64,000 bases of DNA. Origin: Semisulcospira habei (taxonomy: Eukaryota > Mollusca > Gastropoda > Semisulcospiridae). Shown here one piece after another: positions 29,019 through 39,733 of this stretch. Every line of letters starts with the position of its first letter. The stretch's first letter is position 1. The translations under genes were made by a program, and so were the position numbers. A model generated the notes under the pieces. That model did not search any database, had not been told where the DNA came from, and was given only the letters and a program-made list of their open reading frames with translations. The stretch is taken from NCBI GenBank assembly GCA_036245525.1, contig BTPG01000003.1:156715080-156779079 (forward strand). The letters run 5' to 3'.

Positions 29019-32000
29019 TTCATCGATTAGTTTATCAACTAATTTATCAGCTATTTGTTCAGATAACTTAAGCCTGTAATGCCCAGGTGCATAAGCCTTT
29101 TCCTTAGTGTGAAACATGCGTTTTGTGTCCCCTACTGCAAGTGACTTTTTATGTGTTTGGATCATTTCAATATTGTATCTATTTGACCTCAGTGTCTTGT
29201 TTGGATAATCAGGCATCAGTTCTCCATCTAATACTTGCTTATAATGTTCATGTCAAATGTCTTTATTTTTTATCGCTGTTTTCTTGATACCTTTTGCTTT
29301 GGACTGACTGCCTTTTTGGTGAAGTATGGAATACATTTTTGACCTCAGTCTAAAGTACTCAACAATAGGCACTCCATTGAGTTCGTCTTTAAACTTACCA
29401 GGCACTTTTTTGTTTTGTGTGTTGTACAGTGGATGATCCTTAGGGTAGTCAGACGTGTCATACATATGCAACTCTGTATTCATGTCTTTATAAAAGTCTT
29501 CAGTAGGCACATCTATTATCATAGAGTCGGTGTCAGTGTATAACAGACGGCACTCAGGATACTTTGGTTTAAAGTAATCATAATAAATTCAAGCATCAAC
29601 AGTTTTGACAACTCGAGTATTGCCATACCAATAAATACTGGTTTGTCCAGTTTAACAGTCTTTTTTTTGAGTGACACTGCATATAGTGATGAATGAAACT
29701 TTTTGTACCCTGTGTACTGTGGCTTGCCTGTAAGTTTAATTGCACCCAATTCAGTTGTGACCAGTCTCACATCTTTGCGGTGATGAGGATTTTCCATAGT
29801 CTTGCCAAAACAGGCATTGTTCATAAGCTTAAAGAAGTCTTTGTCAAATGCAGTGTTGCCGTCCCTCGCACGTAATGTTGTGTTCTTCATTATGTAATCT
29901 TTCATAAAAGCACTTTGGTCAAATTTAATACCTCTGTGAACTTTCTTTAGTACTAACCCATGCCTGATATAAAACTGCAGTAAGCGATAGTGGCAAACGT
30001 AATTGAATTTGTCATTCAAATTTGGCATAGTTCTTTTTTACCTGTCATACTCATTTTTTCAACAGCCAACGGATAATCATTGTGGTAATCATGTAGGTGG
30101 TGCGGGTACTCCAAGTCTACTTCAAAGATCCAACCCTTCTCATTATTTTGGTCACGTTTCATAATATAGTTTGTTAATTTTTTTATACCACACTGTGACA
30201 AATCATACAGACAAAAGTTTTTCAAGGGCAATAACTCACACATCGCATATCCATACAAATTATTGGCGTCAAGGTACGTAATAAATGACCTTGGCCTTGA
30301 GGGGTCAAAGTCATCAAGATATTTGTTGTTGGCCTTGGCGTAATTGTTCGCTGTAATACTAATCCCTCCCCTCAATCCACGTTCCACCATTTCACCCATC
30401 GTACGATCAGACAACAGGTCTATAATTATCTTAATGGATTTCAAAAATGCGTCCCATGTCATGCCAGGACTAGTTATGTAGCAAGCAGGGTCAAGACTGT
30501 AGTGTAACAAACCCTTTTCACGATAACTTTCAAATACGTCTGCTAGCAAGCAAACATCAGCTTTCAAGTACTGGTCATGGTAGTCACCAATCGTCTGACA
30601 CCCCAATTTATCCCATGCATCAAGAGCGTGCTGGTAATCAGAGTCAGAAATACCTTTGCCAGTTAGTGTAGAATAAAATTTTTCTTTTGGTGGCAGTCTC
30701 CTTTCCTCAAACACAATCCAGTGATCAATGTACTCATAGGGATAGACACCTTTCTTGATTAACTCAGGCTCAAAATATTTACTTGTTATTGGAAACTCAG
30801 TCAGTCCTTCAGCCAGACTAGCCAACCCTAAAGACAAATGTTGCATAGAGTCATAAAATGCTAATTTGTCCAACCTAAAATTCAAGTATTTCTCAGTTGT
30901 CTGGGCGATGCAACTAATTTTTTTTGTAAGACTCATCCACAGCCTGCATGATAATATGTGAATCATACTGTTTGAGATTGTGAAAAAAGATAGGTAGTTT
31001 GTATTTTTTAGGATCTATTTTTAAAAACAAGTTACATTTGTTATGTGCAGCACCTATGTAACGCCCAGTTATGTGGTCATGGTAGCAAACTTTATCACCA
31101 TCAAGGGCGTCTTCACAAATCCAACACATCACTGCTGCATCAAAATTCTGTTTGTCTTCTTCTGTCATCACCAAAGGCATCTGACACTTTTCCAAATAAT
31201 GTACTACCTGACTATACAGTTGTCTCATTTCTGTTAAAAACTCAGCTGCTGCATTTTCACCTCTATAGATAACAGGTTCTGTATGCTGACCGTCTGACCT
31301 AACAAGAATATATCCGAAAGAACACACCACTTGATCACTCAATTTTACTGTCTTTGACAATGATTCTGGAACAGGACCTTCATACAAAACCACCAGTGAT
31401 TCAAAATCAGCATACACTACAAACGGTAGCTTTTGCTGATTTCCATGGTTTTTAAAATAAACCTTGCTACCAGGATCTGGATACCTAAGTTCTGTTTGAA
31501 TATCATCAGGTGACCTACAATGTTTAACGTGTTTGTGTGCTACTTCGATAGAGGAAAACCTTTGTAAACATTTTTTACAAAATTCCTGTTTACACCTGTG
31601 TTTTGTTGTATGCTCACGAATTAGATGTGACATACTCCTAATAATTGTGTAGTGAAAGTTATCACCAGAACTTATTATTAACATGTCAACATGCTTATCT
31701 TCTGGCTGACCGTAGGTGGGGGCAAGTGGTGACACTCTAATTGGTTCTAATTTGATTTCAGATTCATTATTCCATACATACACATTTACAGATATACCAT
31801 GCTTTAGTTTTTCAAACAAGTCTATGTCATCTACCTTAACAGGAAAATCTATACCACTGAATTTGAGTTCGTTTTCAAATTTGGCATAGTTAGATACACG
31901 TTCAGGTCTTGTTTTTACAAAGTGAAGTTTGGCAAGAACACACCACATGAAACAGAAATTATCATTGTTCTGAATATTAACAACAGCCTTTTTGTTTGCA

Positions 32001-32407
32001 ACCTCAACTGGCAGTGGCAACCATGATTTGCCTAATATAGGATGATATCTTGACTGCTTCAGTTGCAGTTCATGTACACGACCTTCATGCCAGCCAGATC
32101 CCTGCATTTTTGCTCTGTCAATTGCTTCAAGAAAGTCAGGCAACAGACTTTCTTTAAACACTTTTTCCAATTCCCTTCTTGAATTAACTGTGTGTTGTCT
32201 TGTCAAGATATACGAAACAATCACTTCACCATCTACCCTGGTAAATTCTATTTTAGCAACAATCTGAATTTTTACACTACCGGAAAGAAGATTATCTTGT
32301 ATGACCAAAAAAGACCTTACTATCGATTCATAGACACTGTAAATATTAGATATAGGCAAGTCTGTTGTGTGAAACACGTTTCTTAAGCTTTGGGCATTGT
32401 CCGTCAT
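28974..32407 (-). pseudogene. Protein-primed-type family B DNA polymerase, three frameshifts and a stop
   Basis: Known role: replicates the linear element. Starts at ATG 32407 on ACAAATAAAAATG. In order: an N-terminal region, a zinc-finger-like segment (EFCKKCLQRFSSIEVAHKHV, near 31580), Exo I YADFESL (near 31410), an endonuclease VII/HNH-like insert (CWICEDA, CYHDHITGRYIGAAHNKCN, near 31040-31130), Exo II FHNLKQYDSH (near 30975), Exo III YLKADVCLLADVFE (near 30555), Pol A DANNLYGYAM (near 30260), Pol B NNACFGKTMEN (near 29810), Pol C YTDTDS (near 29530). Frameshifts at about 30920 (A8 run), 30035 (A6 run) and 29585, and an in-frame TGA at about 29252. Roughly 1,140 codons in all. Not functional as assembled. 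Confidence 0.88.
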
Positions 32408-32502
32408 TTTTATTTGTCAGTCAAAATAATAAATAGAAAATCACACCATATATAATAGCACTTTATTGACTGTAATCCCTACAATAAACAAATTTAGTTC
32501 AC

Positions 32503-32901
32503 TCACCAACAAATCAACCACTTTCCTGGTATGTGTCTTAAGGTCTTGTGCTCATGCTGCAGGTGTAATATCACTTTATTGATAGTAACAAATTCAATAT
32601 AATTATGTTGTTTACTTAGATGGTAGAATATGTGTAAACACATACTCTCAAACCAGTCACAGTTAGCATCATAAACTATAAAATCTTGTGTCTTAAGATC
32701 AACAGTCTTGTAATTATAACGTGGTGGACTATTAGAATATATAAAAGTTACATTATATACCATGTATATCTTCGTTGGTGTTGAGAGTTTTATCAAAGGC
32801 TCAAACGGATGTTTAACTTGTGTTTTTAAGTCATAAAAATGCACAACACCTCTGAAGCTCTCTGTGATATCAAATGCTTGCCCGCTTTGTCTGTCCGTCA
32901 T
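32503..32901 (-). CDS. Polinton ORF of unknown function (132 aa)
   Basis: Open frame MTDRQSGQAFDITESF to KWLICW, between PolB and the ATPase. Start directly on TTTTGTCCATAAAAAATG. Mixed alpha/beta composition, no signal peptide or membrane segment. The position is one where other Polintons may carry a protease, but the expected catalytic pattern is not seen. I do not recognise it. Confidence 0.6.
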   Translation of the reverse strand: MTDRQSGQAFDITESFRGVVHFYDLKTQVKHPFEPLIKLSTPTKIYMVYNVTFIYSNSPPRYNYKTVDLKTQDFIVYDANCDWFESMCLHIFYHLSKQHNYIEFVTINKVILHLQHEHKTLRHIPGKWLICW

Positions 32902-32928
32902 TTTTTATGGACAAAACAAAAGGCTAAA

Positions 32929-33534
32929 TTAATTCACTAATCCATACCCTGTGGGCTGATCTGTCTTTAAGATAAGCTTTAGATGCTTAGTCGATTTCAG
33001 TTTGTTTTTCACAATGTCTCGTTCATGTTTGTTGGGGATGACATCGTTCTCTCTGAGACAGTCTTCAAAGCTGTCACGATCTTTGCAGTAAAACAAACAG
33101 ATAAACTTTAACTGCTCACGAAAATCTTTCAGTACAGCATTATATTTCTGAGTGAGAATCCATACACTAATGTTTACGTGTCTGCCACTGAAGGCAAGTT
33201 CTGCTAATATGTTTCTCTTCTTAACAATATCTTTTTCTGCTGAGCAGTCATCGACTATGAACAGGGTTGGGTGTCCTTCAAATTGTTTGTAAAAATAATG
33301 TAGGTAGTCATTCAATTTCTTCTCAGGGTCGACTAAATAGATGTTGTTGTCAGTCCAAATGAATAAACGGTTGTGATAAGCTTTGTTGTGTTTTATTGTA
33401 GGACAAAATATTACTATGTTTTCGAAATGGTGGATGTATCTTGTTTGTAAAAGGTTAAGTACAAATTCAGTTTTACCACACCCTGTGGCACCACAAAACA
33501 ATCCACAGTGTGGGTCAAGTGTCATCAAGTTCAT
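32929..33534 (-). CDS. Genome-packaging ATPase (A32/FtsK-HerA-like), 201 aa
   Basis: Start chosen at ATG 33534 (MNLMTLDPHCGLFCG), 19 bases after the capsid stop, as in copy 1; an upstream Met at 33570 would overlap the capsid gene. Walker A is GATGCGKTEF, Walker B is TLFIVDDCSA, followed by a sensor-like SVWILTQKY. Known role: pumps DNA into the capsid. This is the only core gene of copy 2 without a visible lesion. Confidence 0.87.
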   Translation of the reverse strand: MNLMTLDPHCGLFCGATGCGKTEFVLNLLQTRYIHHFENIVIFCPTIKHNKAYHNRLFIWTDNNIYLVDPEKKLNDYLHYFYKQFEGHPTLFIVDDCSAEKDIVKKRNILAELAFSGRHVNISVWILTQKYNAVLKDFREQLKFICLFYCKDRDSFEDCLRENDVIPNKHERDIVKNKLKSTKHLKLILKTDQPTGYGLVN

Positions 33535-33553
33535 TTTAATATAGAATATAATT

Positions 33554-34821
33554 TTAATACAAGTGTCCACTCAGTCTGCTTTCTGCAATATTGAGTTGTG
33601 CGTCATAAATCAGATACAAATATATATTTATTGCTCCAGCAGTTTCAGTCTTTTTTTGAATCTGAATTGTAATTCCGTCACTACCATTTTCAACAGTACG
33701 TCCTGACCCATGTAGGTAGTCGTCATCTGTACTACGCAGGTCTAGCCACAGTGCATACTTTTCTGTCAGGTATTGACCAATTCTTACGTCATACAGATGT
33801 AAATCTTTGTACGCCATGTTTGCTGGTTTTTCTCTAAGTCTCCCGCCCGCCCACTTTGTAATCTCGTCATAGTGTTAATAAGGCTGCATACCTGAAGCAT
33901 ACACTTGATTAGGACGACCTTCAATCGTACAGGATAAATGTGTTATCTTTGGATTGTAAAACTTTTCTGACTCTCTTTTGAATGGATTTTTTAGTTCAAT
34001 AAACAACATCAGTATACCTTTCAGTGACCTGGCAGGTGTGTTAAGGTTTATGTTCCACATTGTATCACTTTTGTCTTTGGGTATTGTACTGTGTCTTATC
34101 ACACAGTCATAATAAATTGGAAGTCTTAACTGATACTGATTTTGAATTAGTCTGGCAAGTTCAGTGTGTGTGACAATTTCGTATTCCAAAGATATGTCAG
34201 AGATCTTGTATGTTGCGTCTGTGTCAGTTGATTTAATAACTTTGTAGTAGTCATTGAAAATTAGTTCAAAACTCAGACGGTCATTTAGTGCTCCTTGGTA
34301 ATAAGGCAAATGTGCTGTTAGGCTTTCAAATTCAAGAGGAATGCAAAATCTATTTCCATATGTTTCTCCTCATTTGCAGATGTTGATTTGTCAGCGGCAT
34401 CTATTCTAAGTTTAGCAACGTTTGAGGACTGTATGCCTTGGTAAACACGGTCTTCTCGTTTTTGTCCTGTAAGCCAAAGATCTTTGTAACAGTAAAACAC
34501 ATCAGCATCATCAAGACTAAACACTTCCTGTCCTTCAAGTTTAACTTTAATATTCTTAATAATTGCTCTGCCTAGGTTGTCAACTAGTGTTCTTTTGTCA
34601 TCTGTGTCTGATGAAAGTTCAATATTAAATGCAAGACGAGCAGTACCAGGAACAATAACGTCACTGGGGCCTAGGTTTGGAAACTTAACAGTAAGAGTCT
34701 GGTTTGGATCTATGGTGCTAGGATTGTTTGTGATAACAATTGATTGCCTAATGCCCTTAACACCAAGAGGTTCACGTAGTTTTCTGTACGGGTCTAACTT
34801 CGATCCATAGGACTGTGTCAT
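33554..34821 (-). pseudogene. Polinton major capsid protein gene, frameshift and nonsense
   Basis: Homologue of 67-1350, about 90% similar. Start MTQSYGSKLDPYRKLREPLG at 34821. Two lesions: a short deletion of about 13 bases near 34365 that shifts the frame after STSAN, and a TAA near 33872 where copy 1 has CAA (Gln). The conserved C-terminal WLDLRSTDDDYLHGSGR is still present. Confidence 0.87.
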
Positions 34822-34860
34822 TTTATTATGCACAATAAAAAAATTAAATTAATAAAAACA
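34822..34860. promoter_or_regulatory. Bidirectional start region, copy 2 equivalent of 1351-1390
   Basis: TTGTGCATAATAAAATG towards the capsid gene and TTAATAAAAACAATG towards the 413-type gene; 39 bases. Confidence 0.5.
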
Positions 34861-36069
34861 ATGACAGTGGGAGGATTTGGTCATTTTGAAATGGATGACA
34901 TGAATGTCTCTGATACTGGTGCAACAGTGAATAGTTCAATGGATATTATAAGTAGAGGGAACCGCGAAGTTTTACTAAGCAAAGTGAACTCGTTTTATGA
35001 TAGTGTTGGTGACCGCCCAGATGAAATAGATCCTAATCAGTTTGAATATGAAAAAGGTCATTTATATTTAAACACTGTTGACAAAGGAAAAGTACAATTG
35101 ACTAACAAAAAAGACCCTGCTAGGTTTAGAGCTTTAAGTACAATCAAAAATGAAGGTGGTGTTGGTGCCTTGCGTCAACTTGGTATTGGAGATAAAAGGT
35201 TACCACCTCAACTTGCTAGTGCTCTTCATGATGTACAAACAAGACTGCCAATGGGACAAGAAATTGAAATGGCTGAAGTAACAAGACTGCCAGAAATAGC
35301 AGACAAGGCAATACAAGAAACTTCATTTAAAGAAGGGCAAATAAATGAGGCTATGAAAACAATTGGTGACTCTCCTTTGACAATGCGGGAGTTAGCAGGG
35401 TTGGATAAAACACTGCAGTCAATCAGAGGTGAGCTTGTGAATAATGTAGCCAAACTAGGCGAGCTTGATAATCACATAGAAAGGGGAAAAGAAAAACTGG
35501 CTACAGCTGACAATGGGAATTATGACACAGAAATGAAAGAAAGAATACAACACAGATTAAATAATTTGTATATAGAAAGATCAGCATGACTAGAAGTGAT
35601 TGAAATAGAAAAAGAAAAACTAAAAACACAAGTTAACAGAATTAGGGAAACTATTCAGAAAATACTTCACGAAGACACAACTTTGGCTGAGAGATTGAAA
35701 ACACTTTTTAGAGAGCAGGGTATCACTATTGCAAGTTTAATTACTGCTCTTGGATTTATTATTAGTACTGTAGTGTTAGCTGTAGCCGGAGGTGGTGGTA
35801 GTCCAGCTCCTCCAACACCTCCAGTTCCATCAGACCCAAAAGATTTACAGTCGTGGGTAAAAAAACAGTTGTCTCATATATCAGACTTGCTTCAGAAATT
35901 GGCAGTGAAAGCAATGGATGCTTTGCCTGGCATAATAGGGAGTGTTGTCAGTTGGTTGATCAGTACAGCAGCAAAGGTAGTAGGGTTTATGGCAGAGCAT
36001 GTATGGGTCTTTTTGGTGACAGTAGGAGGGTTAATTATAGGTTATTTAATGAAACAGGTAAAGAAGTAG
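34861..36069 (+). pseudogene. Polinton coiled-coil membrane protein (402 codons), one TGA
   Basis: Homologue of 1391-2632. Start at ATG 34861 (MTVGGFGHFEMDDMN). The frame is kept to the end except for a TGA at 35587-35589, where copy 1 has CGG (Arg). The coiled-coil, hydrophobic and Pro-rich regions are as in copy 1, with a shorter linker (GSPAPPTPPVPSDP). A single C-to-T change from CGA would explain the stop. Confidence 0.78.
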
Positions 36070-36170
36070 TATTCCTAATCCAGTAAGGCCTATTACCAAT
36101 GCAGTTCTCTCTGACTCATGTGTGTTTACTGGGGTTACTGACTGTATTGGTGCTGGTTTCAGTGCTGGGG
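36046..36170 (-). pseudogene. 423-aa Polinton protein gene, C-terminal fragment
   Basis: On the minus strand, from the (CA)n edge, it encodes APALKPAPIQSVTP, then THESERTALVIGLTGLG and the LLLYLFH anchor, the same ending as in copy 1. It overlaps the end of the previous gene as in copy 1. It is the missing end of the fragment at 24642-25740. Confidence 0.82.
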
Positions 36171-36215
36171 CACACACACACACACACACACACACCGCAC
36201 ACACACACACACACA
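36171..36215. repeat. (CA)n tract at the right inversion junction
   Basis: CA repeat with one CCGC interruption. Polinton sequence on the left, host sequence on the right. Confidence 0.75.
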
Positions 36216-36571
36216 GTGCATAGTTATCCCCTGGACGAACTTTACACCTACTTCAACCTCACAGCCTTCCATCTCCACGTCTCCACGACAGTAAAACCAA
36301 CGACCACACAAAAAGTAAAACTTAATCACAAAATAAATGATACCTTTATTTTGTTTTCGATGCAAAAAACAAACAAACATAATCTGCCTAGACATACATT
36401 CGTCATTCAACTATTGTTTCTGTGTATTGAGACGAACATCACATCCCCAGTAGCAAAAGATCGTCGGCCGTCGTAGGCCCAAGGACCTTTGCTTACTGCG
36501 ATGTACAATTTTCTCACTGTGAAGTACTAAAACAACAGAAGAAATATACATCTCATTTATTCCATCGGTAT

Positions 36572-36575
<4 letters not shown>
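36216..36575. other. Host flank right of Polinton 2; candidate poly(A) site of gene B
   Basis: No exon recognised. AATAAA on the minus strand at 36561-36556 lies about 450 bases after the gene B stop and could end its transcript. A CGTCGGCC-type foldback edge is near 36465. Confidence 0.35.
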
Positions 36576-36788
<213 letters not shown>

Positions 36789-36892
36789 CCTTTGAATGGT
36801 TCATTGTAAACACAATCAGCTGTAAGGTCGAAGTTCGTCAATTTAGGATCCATCTTCTGAAAACTACATTAAATTTACAGTTGAAGAGAAAG

Positions 36893-36987
36893 ATCGCCCA
36901 TGAAAGTTCAAGGGTGGTGCAATAACAGCTTGGTGCCTACAGGCGCCAAGCTATTCTGGCGCCACCTTTGAGCTATCAAAGTCAATC
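36893..36987. repeat. Foldback element 22 bases after the gene B stop codon
   Basis: TTCAAGGGTGGTGC opposite GCGCCACCTTTGA, with GGCGCCAAGC at the tip; TTCAAGGG/GGCGCC family. It would give a hairpin in the 3' UTR. Confidence 0.75.
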
Positions 36988-37008
36988 CGTATCTTTTAGT
37001 TTCGTGGT

Positions 37009-37163
37009 TTAAGCATGAACACAGCTGACGCCCAAGCCACAGAACTTTCGGCAGAACTTGTGTCCTAGCTCCTCATCCAGACAGATCGGGGTGTTTGTTT
37101 CATTCAGCAAAGCGCAGTCTCGCACCGTCATCATGTTCTCGCAAATGCTCGGGTGGATTGTGG
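37009..37163 (-). CDS. Gene B, terminal exon: ShKT-like domain and stop
   Basis: Acceptor TGTTCAG after a (TG)n tract, phase 1; 51 codons ending TAA at 37009. Six cysteines in the order CENMMTVRDC, PIC, KFCRKFC and SCVHA fit a ShKT (ShK toxin-like) domain, common at the C-terminus of secreted invertebrate proteins; many such domains are not toxins. A close paralogue ends gene A (56988-57133). With the signal peptide and LDLa exons it makes a small secreted protein. Function unknown. Confidence 0.8.
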
Positions 37164-37167
37164 CTGA

Positions 37168-37186
37168 ACACACACACACACACACA

Positions 37187-37245
<59 letters not shown>

Positions 37246-37246
37246 T
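37168..37246. repeat. (CA)n-(TA)n microsatellite at the gene B terminal-exon acceptor
   Basis: On the minus strand this is (TG)n running to within a few bases of the 3' splice site (37164-37165). Confidence 0.9.
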
Positions 37247-37264
37247 ATAAGTTATCATTGATCG

Positions 37265-37490
37265 CAGGGGTTTGCTACACGGACCCTTGCAGGCCTGAGG
37301 GAGGTCAAAGGAACCATTGTACCCGAAGGTCGAAGACCTTCAGGGTACAATGGTTCCTTTCACCTTCCAATGGCCTACAAGGGTCCGTGCAGCAAGCCCC
37401 TGCTACCAATAACGTATTTGTTTTCATTCCTCCACTATTTTCGTCAAAGAAATCAAGAAGAATTCTTACGACCTGGATCACGCCAGACAT
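37265..37490. repeat. Foldback repeat with GGTTCCTTTGACCTCC arms, second copy
   Basis: Matches 9620-9835 including the 80-base flank (AATAACGTATTTGTTTTCAT). Arms pair across a GAAGGTCGAAGACCTTC tip. Confidence 0.8.
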
Positions 37491-37503
37491 GACTGACGTA
37501 AAA

Positions 37504-37671
<168 letters not shown>

Positions 37672-38429
37672 AGACTTACGACGTAATTTAAAATCTTTAA
37701 TGACGTTGCCGTCTCTAGTAGTGTGTCTGTTGTTTCGAACAACACTAAGTAACTTTGTACTTTAGAACGTTTTGACGGTCTTTCAAAATAGAACAAAACT
37801 GGCATCCAAGACGCCTCAGAAAGAGGGCTACCAAAAAAAGTCCGCCATTAGTCGCTATAAGGGGTTTACGTACGCACGTACGTACCATTAGTCGTTACAA
37901 GGGTTTTTACGTACGTAGGGGAGGAGCCCCGATTATGAAACAGTGCCTAATATGAAACACCTTGCTCCCGTCGAAACGGAATAACTTTCCAAATTCTGTC
38001 TGTGCAGCAATATAGAGCTGCCTTACTGAACCTTATTTCCGGTACAAGAATGTCGTGCGTTATGAAAACGAAAACACGCCGAAAAAATGTTATTTTTTAC
38101 CCTTCTGCTTCTTATTTTTCGCCATTTTAAAACACCTAAAGCAGCATTCAGTTTTGTGATTTTTAAAAAATAGCCACTAACGTCCTGAAGAGCAATGTTC
38201 GGACATCAGATAACCAACGGCATTCGTTTGGTTCTCTCTTATTGTTGTTTTGGAGGCACGCATTTTCCTGGAGAGGTATCTTGTTCCTATTATGAAACAC
38301 AAAGAGCACCTAACACAAAGCGTGTTTCATATTTAGAACAGTGTTTCATATAAGGAGCAGTGTTTGTCTAGCGTATATATAGGAAACCATCCAGCCAGTT
38401 TGTTCCAAATTTTAGATGTTGATACTTTT

Positions 38430-39030
38430 TCTCAATACAGAGTACACCAGGATCATGTCACTTTTGTCAAGGTCAAAGTCACAACGTCTACATTTACTAT
38501 CTATGCCATTGTCCAGGCAATGTTACTGTAAACACCGAAACGATGTGATCCAAATGACAAATCGTGAGAGGTTGTGACGACACAGAGTGTTTCACGCCAG
38601 AATCTGTTCACTGCCTTAAAGGTCAAGGTCACAACGGCCATATTTGTTTTGTGCAGAATTGTCTGCTAGGCAATATCTCAAAAACCATTGGGCCTATACA
38701 ATCCAAATTTTACACAATAGTATTTTACCATACCACACACTGCCATCAATCTTAACTGCGCCTCTACCTCAAGGTCAAGGTCAAGGTCATAGTTGCCATA
38801 TTTGTCTTGCAGCTTATTGAGTAGAGAATACCTCTGAAACCGCTGTTCTGATTTGCTCTGATGTTTTAGAAAATGATGCCTTACCCTCATATGTGATGTC
38901 TTTAACAGAATGAAATCACGACGTACCTGTAAGGTGAAGGTCACAGAGGCCATATTTGTGTGAGCCTTTGTGCAGGCAATATCTCTAAAACCACAGGCCC
39001 GATTTTTCCAACTGTTGCTCGATGACAATT
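38430..39030. repeat. Degenerate tandem repeat with AAGGTCAAGGTCACA motif
   Basis: Four loose units of about 130-150 bases, each with AAGGTCAAGGTC, a CATATTTGT segment and GGCAATATCTCAAAAACC. A dispersed-repeat type common in molluscs (family knowledge). 37800-38430 holds nothing I recognise. Confidence 0.6.
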
Positions 39031-39039
39031 TCACTTAAC

Positions 39040-39145
39040 CCCTTCACAGCTGAGAAACTCTCAATAGGATCCATCTGCAAGACACATAGATCCTCATGAG
39101 CCCCGCGGGTGCGGCGGATCATGGCGATTTTGGCTCTTGCTGACA
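39040..39145. repeat. Decayed foldback element, TCCTCATGAGCCCC family
   Basis: TTAACCCCTTCACAGCTGAG at one end and GATCCTCATGAGCCCCGCGG inside; the second arm is damaged. Confidence 0.5.
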
Positions 39146-39733
39146 CAACTAACATTTTTATTTGACGGTTGGGGTTCCTTGGGACTGAATTCAGAAAGAT
39201 TTCAGAGCAATATTTGCGTCCAGTGGTAGCGATGAGAATAAGACAGATATGTCAAAAACCAAGTCTATGTCGCTACATCACTTCAAGATGACGCTCACAG
39301 TTGTTGGGAATGCTTTCAAATAGACAAAATGGCGCATTACTGTCTTCGGAGAGGTGGTGGGGCTAAAAGGTTGTTCCAAGAGCAAACTTTGCTGGCTTAG
39401 GTGTGACAGCAAATGTGAAACAGTATAAATGTAGTCACCAATCGTCCTTGCATCCGTTCTTCAGCCGTCGTGTGTGTATGCGTGCGTTTGTCTAAGGCAA
39501 TTTCTTAGGGACAATAACATTCACAGACTTTAAACTCGACACAACTGTAGTTTACAAGTACAACTTTACCTACATATTTCACCTGTAGAAAAGATCAAAG
39601 TCAACATGGGTCGATGTGTTTGTAAAGATTAGTCATTTTTCGCACACAATTTTTTAAAAGTTAACTTTGGGCGCAAAAGTTTGAAAGTACCTAAGTATGC
39701 ATTTTACACCGTGAATACTAATGCGAATATTTT

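Larger units (their letters stand above)
19546..36170. mobile_element. Polinton/Maverick copy 2, internally inverted and decayed
   Basis: Carries integrase, PolB, packaging ATPase, capsid gene and nine other ORFs between two terminal repeats. In the sequence as given, both terminal repeats point the same way and the 423-residue gene is split between 24642-25740 and 36046-36170. Inverting about 25.74-36.2 kb repairs both points and restores the GTCTAA duplication. Without the LINE insert (about 1.86 kb) and the enclosed flank 25769-26164, the element would be about 14.3 kb, near the usual Polinton size. Most core genes have stops or frameshifts. It sits between gene B (ends 37009) and gene C (starts 15167). 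Confidence 0.85.

Noticed and set aside
37009..37163. Venom-type toxin gene
   Set aside because: A ShKT domain alone, behind LDLa repeats in a multi-exon gene, gives no reason to infer toxicity.
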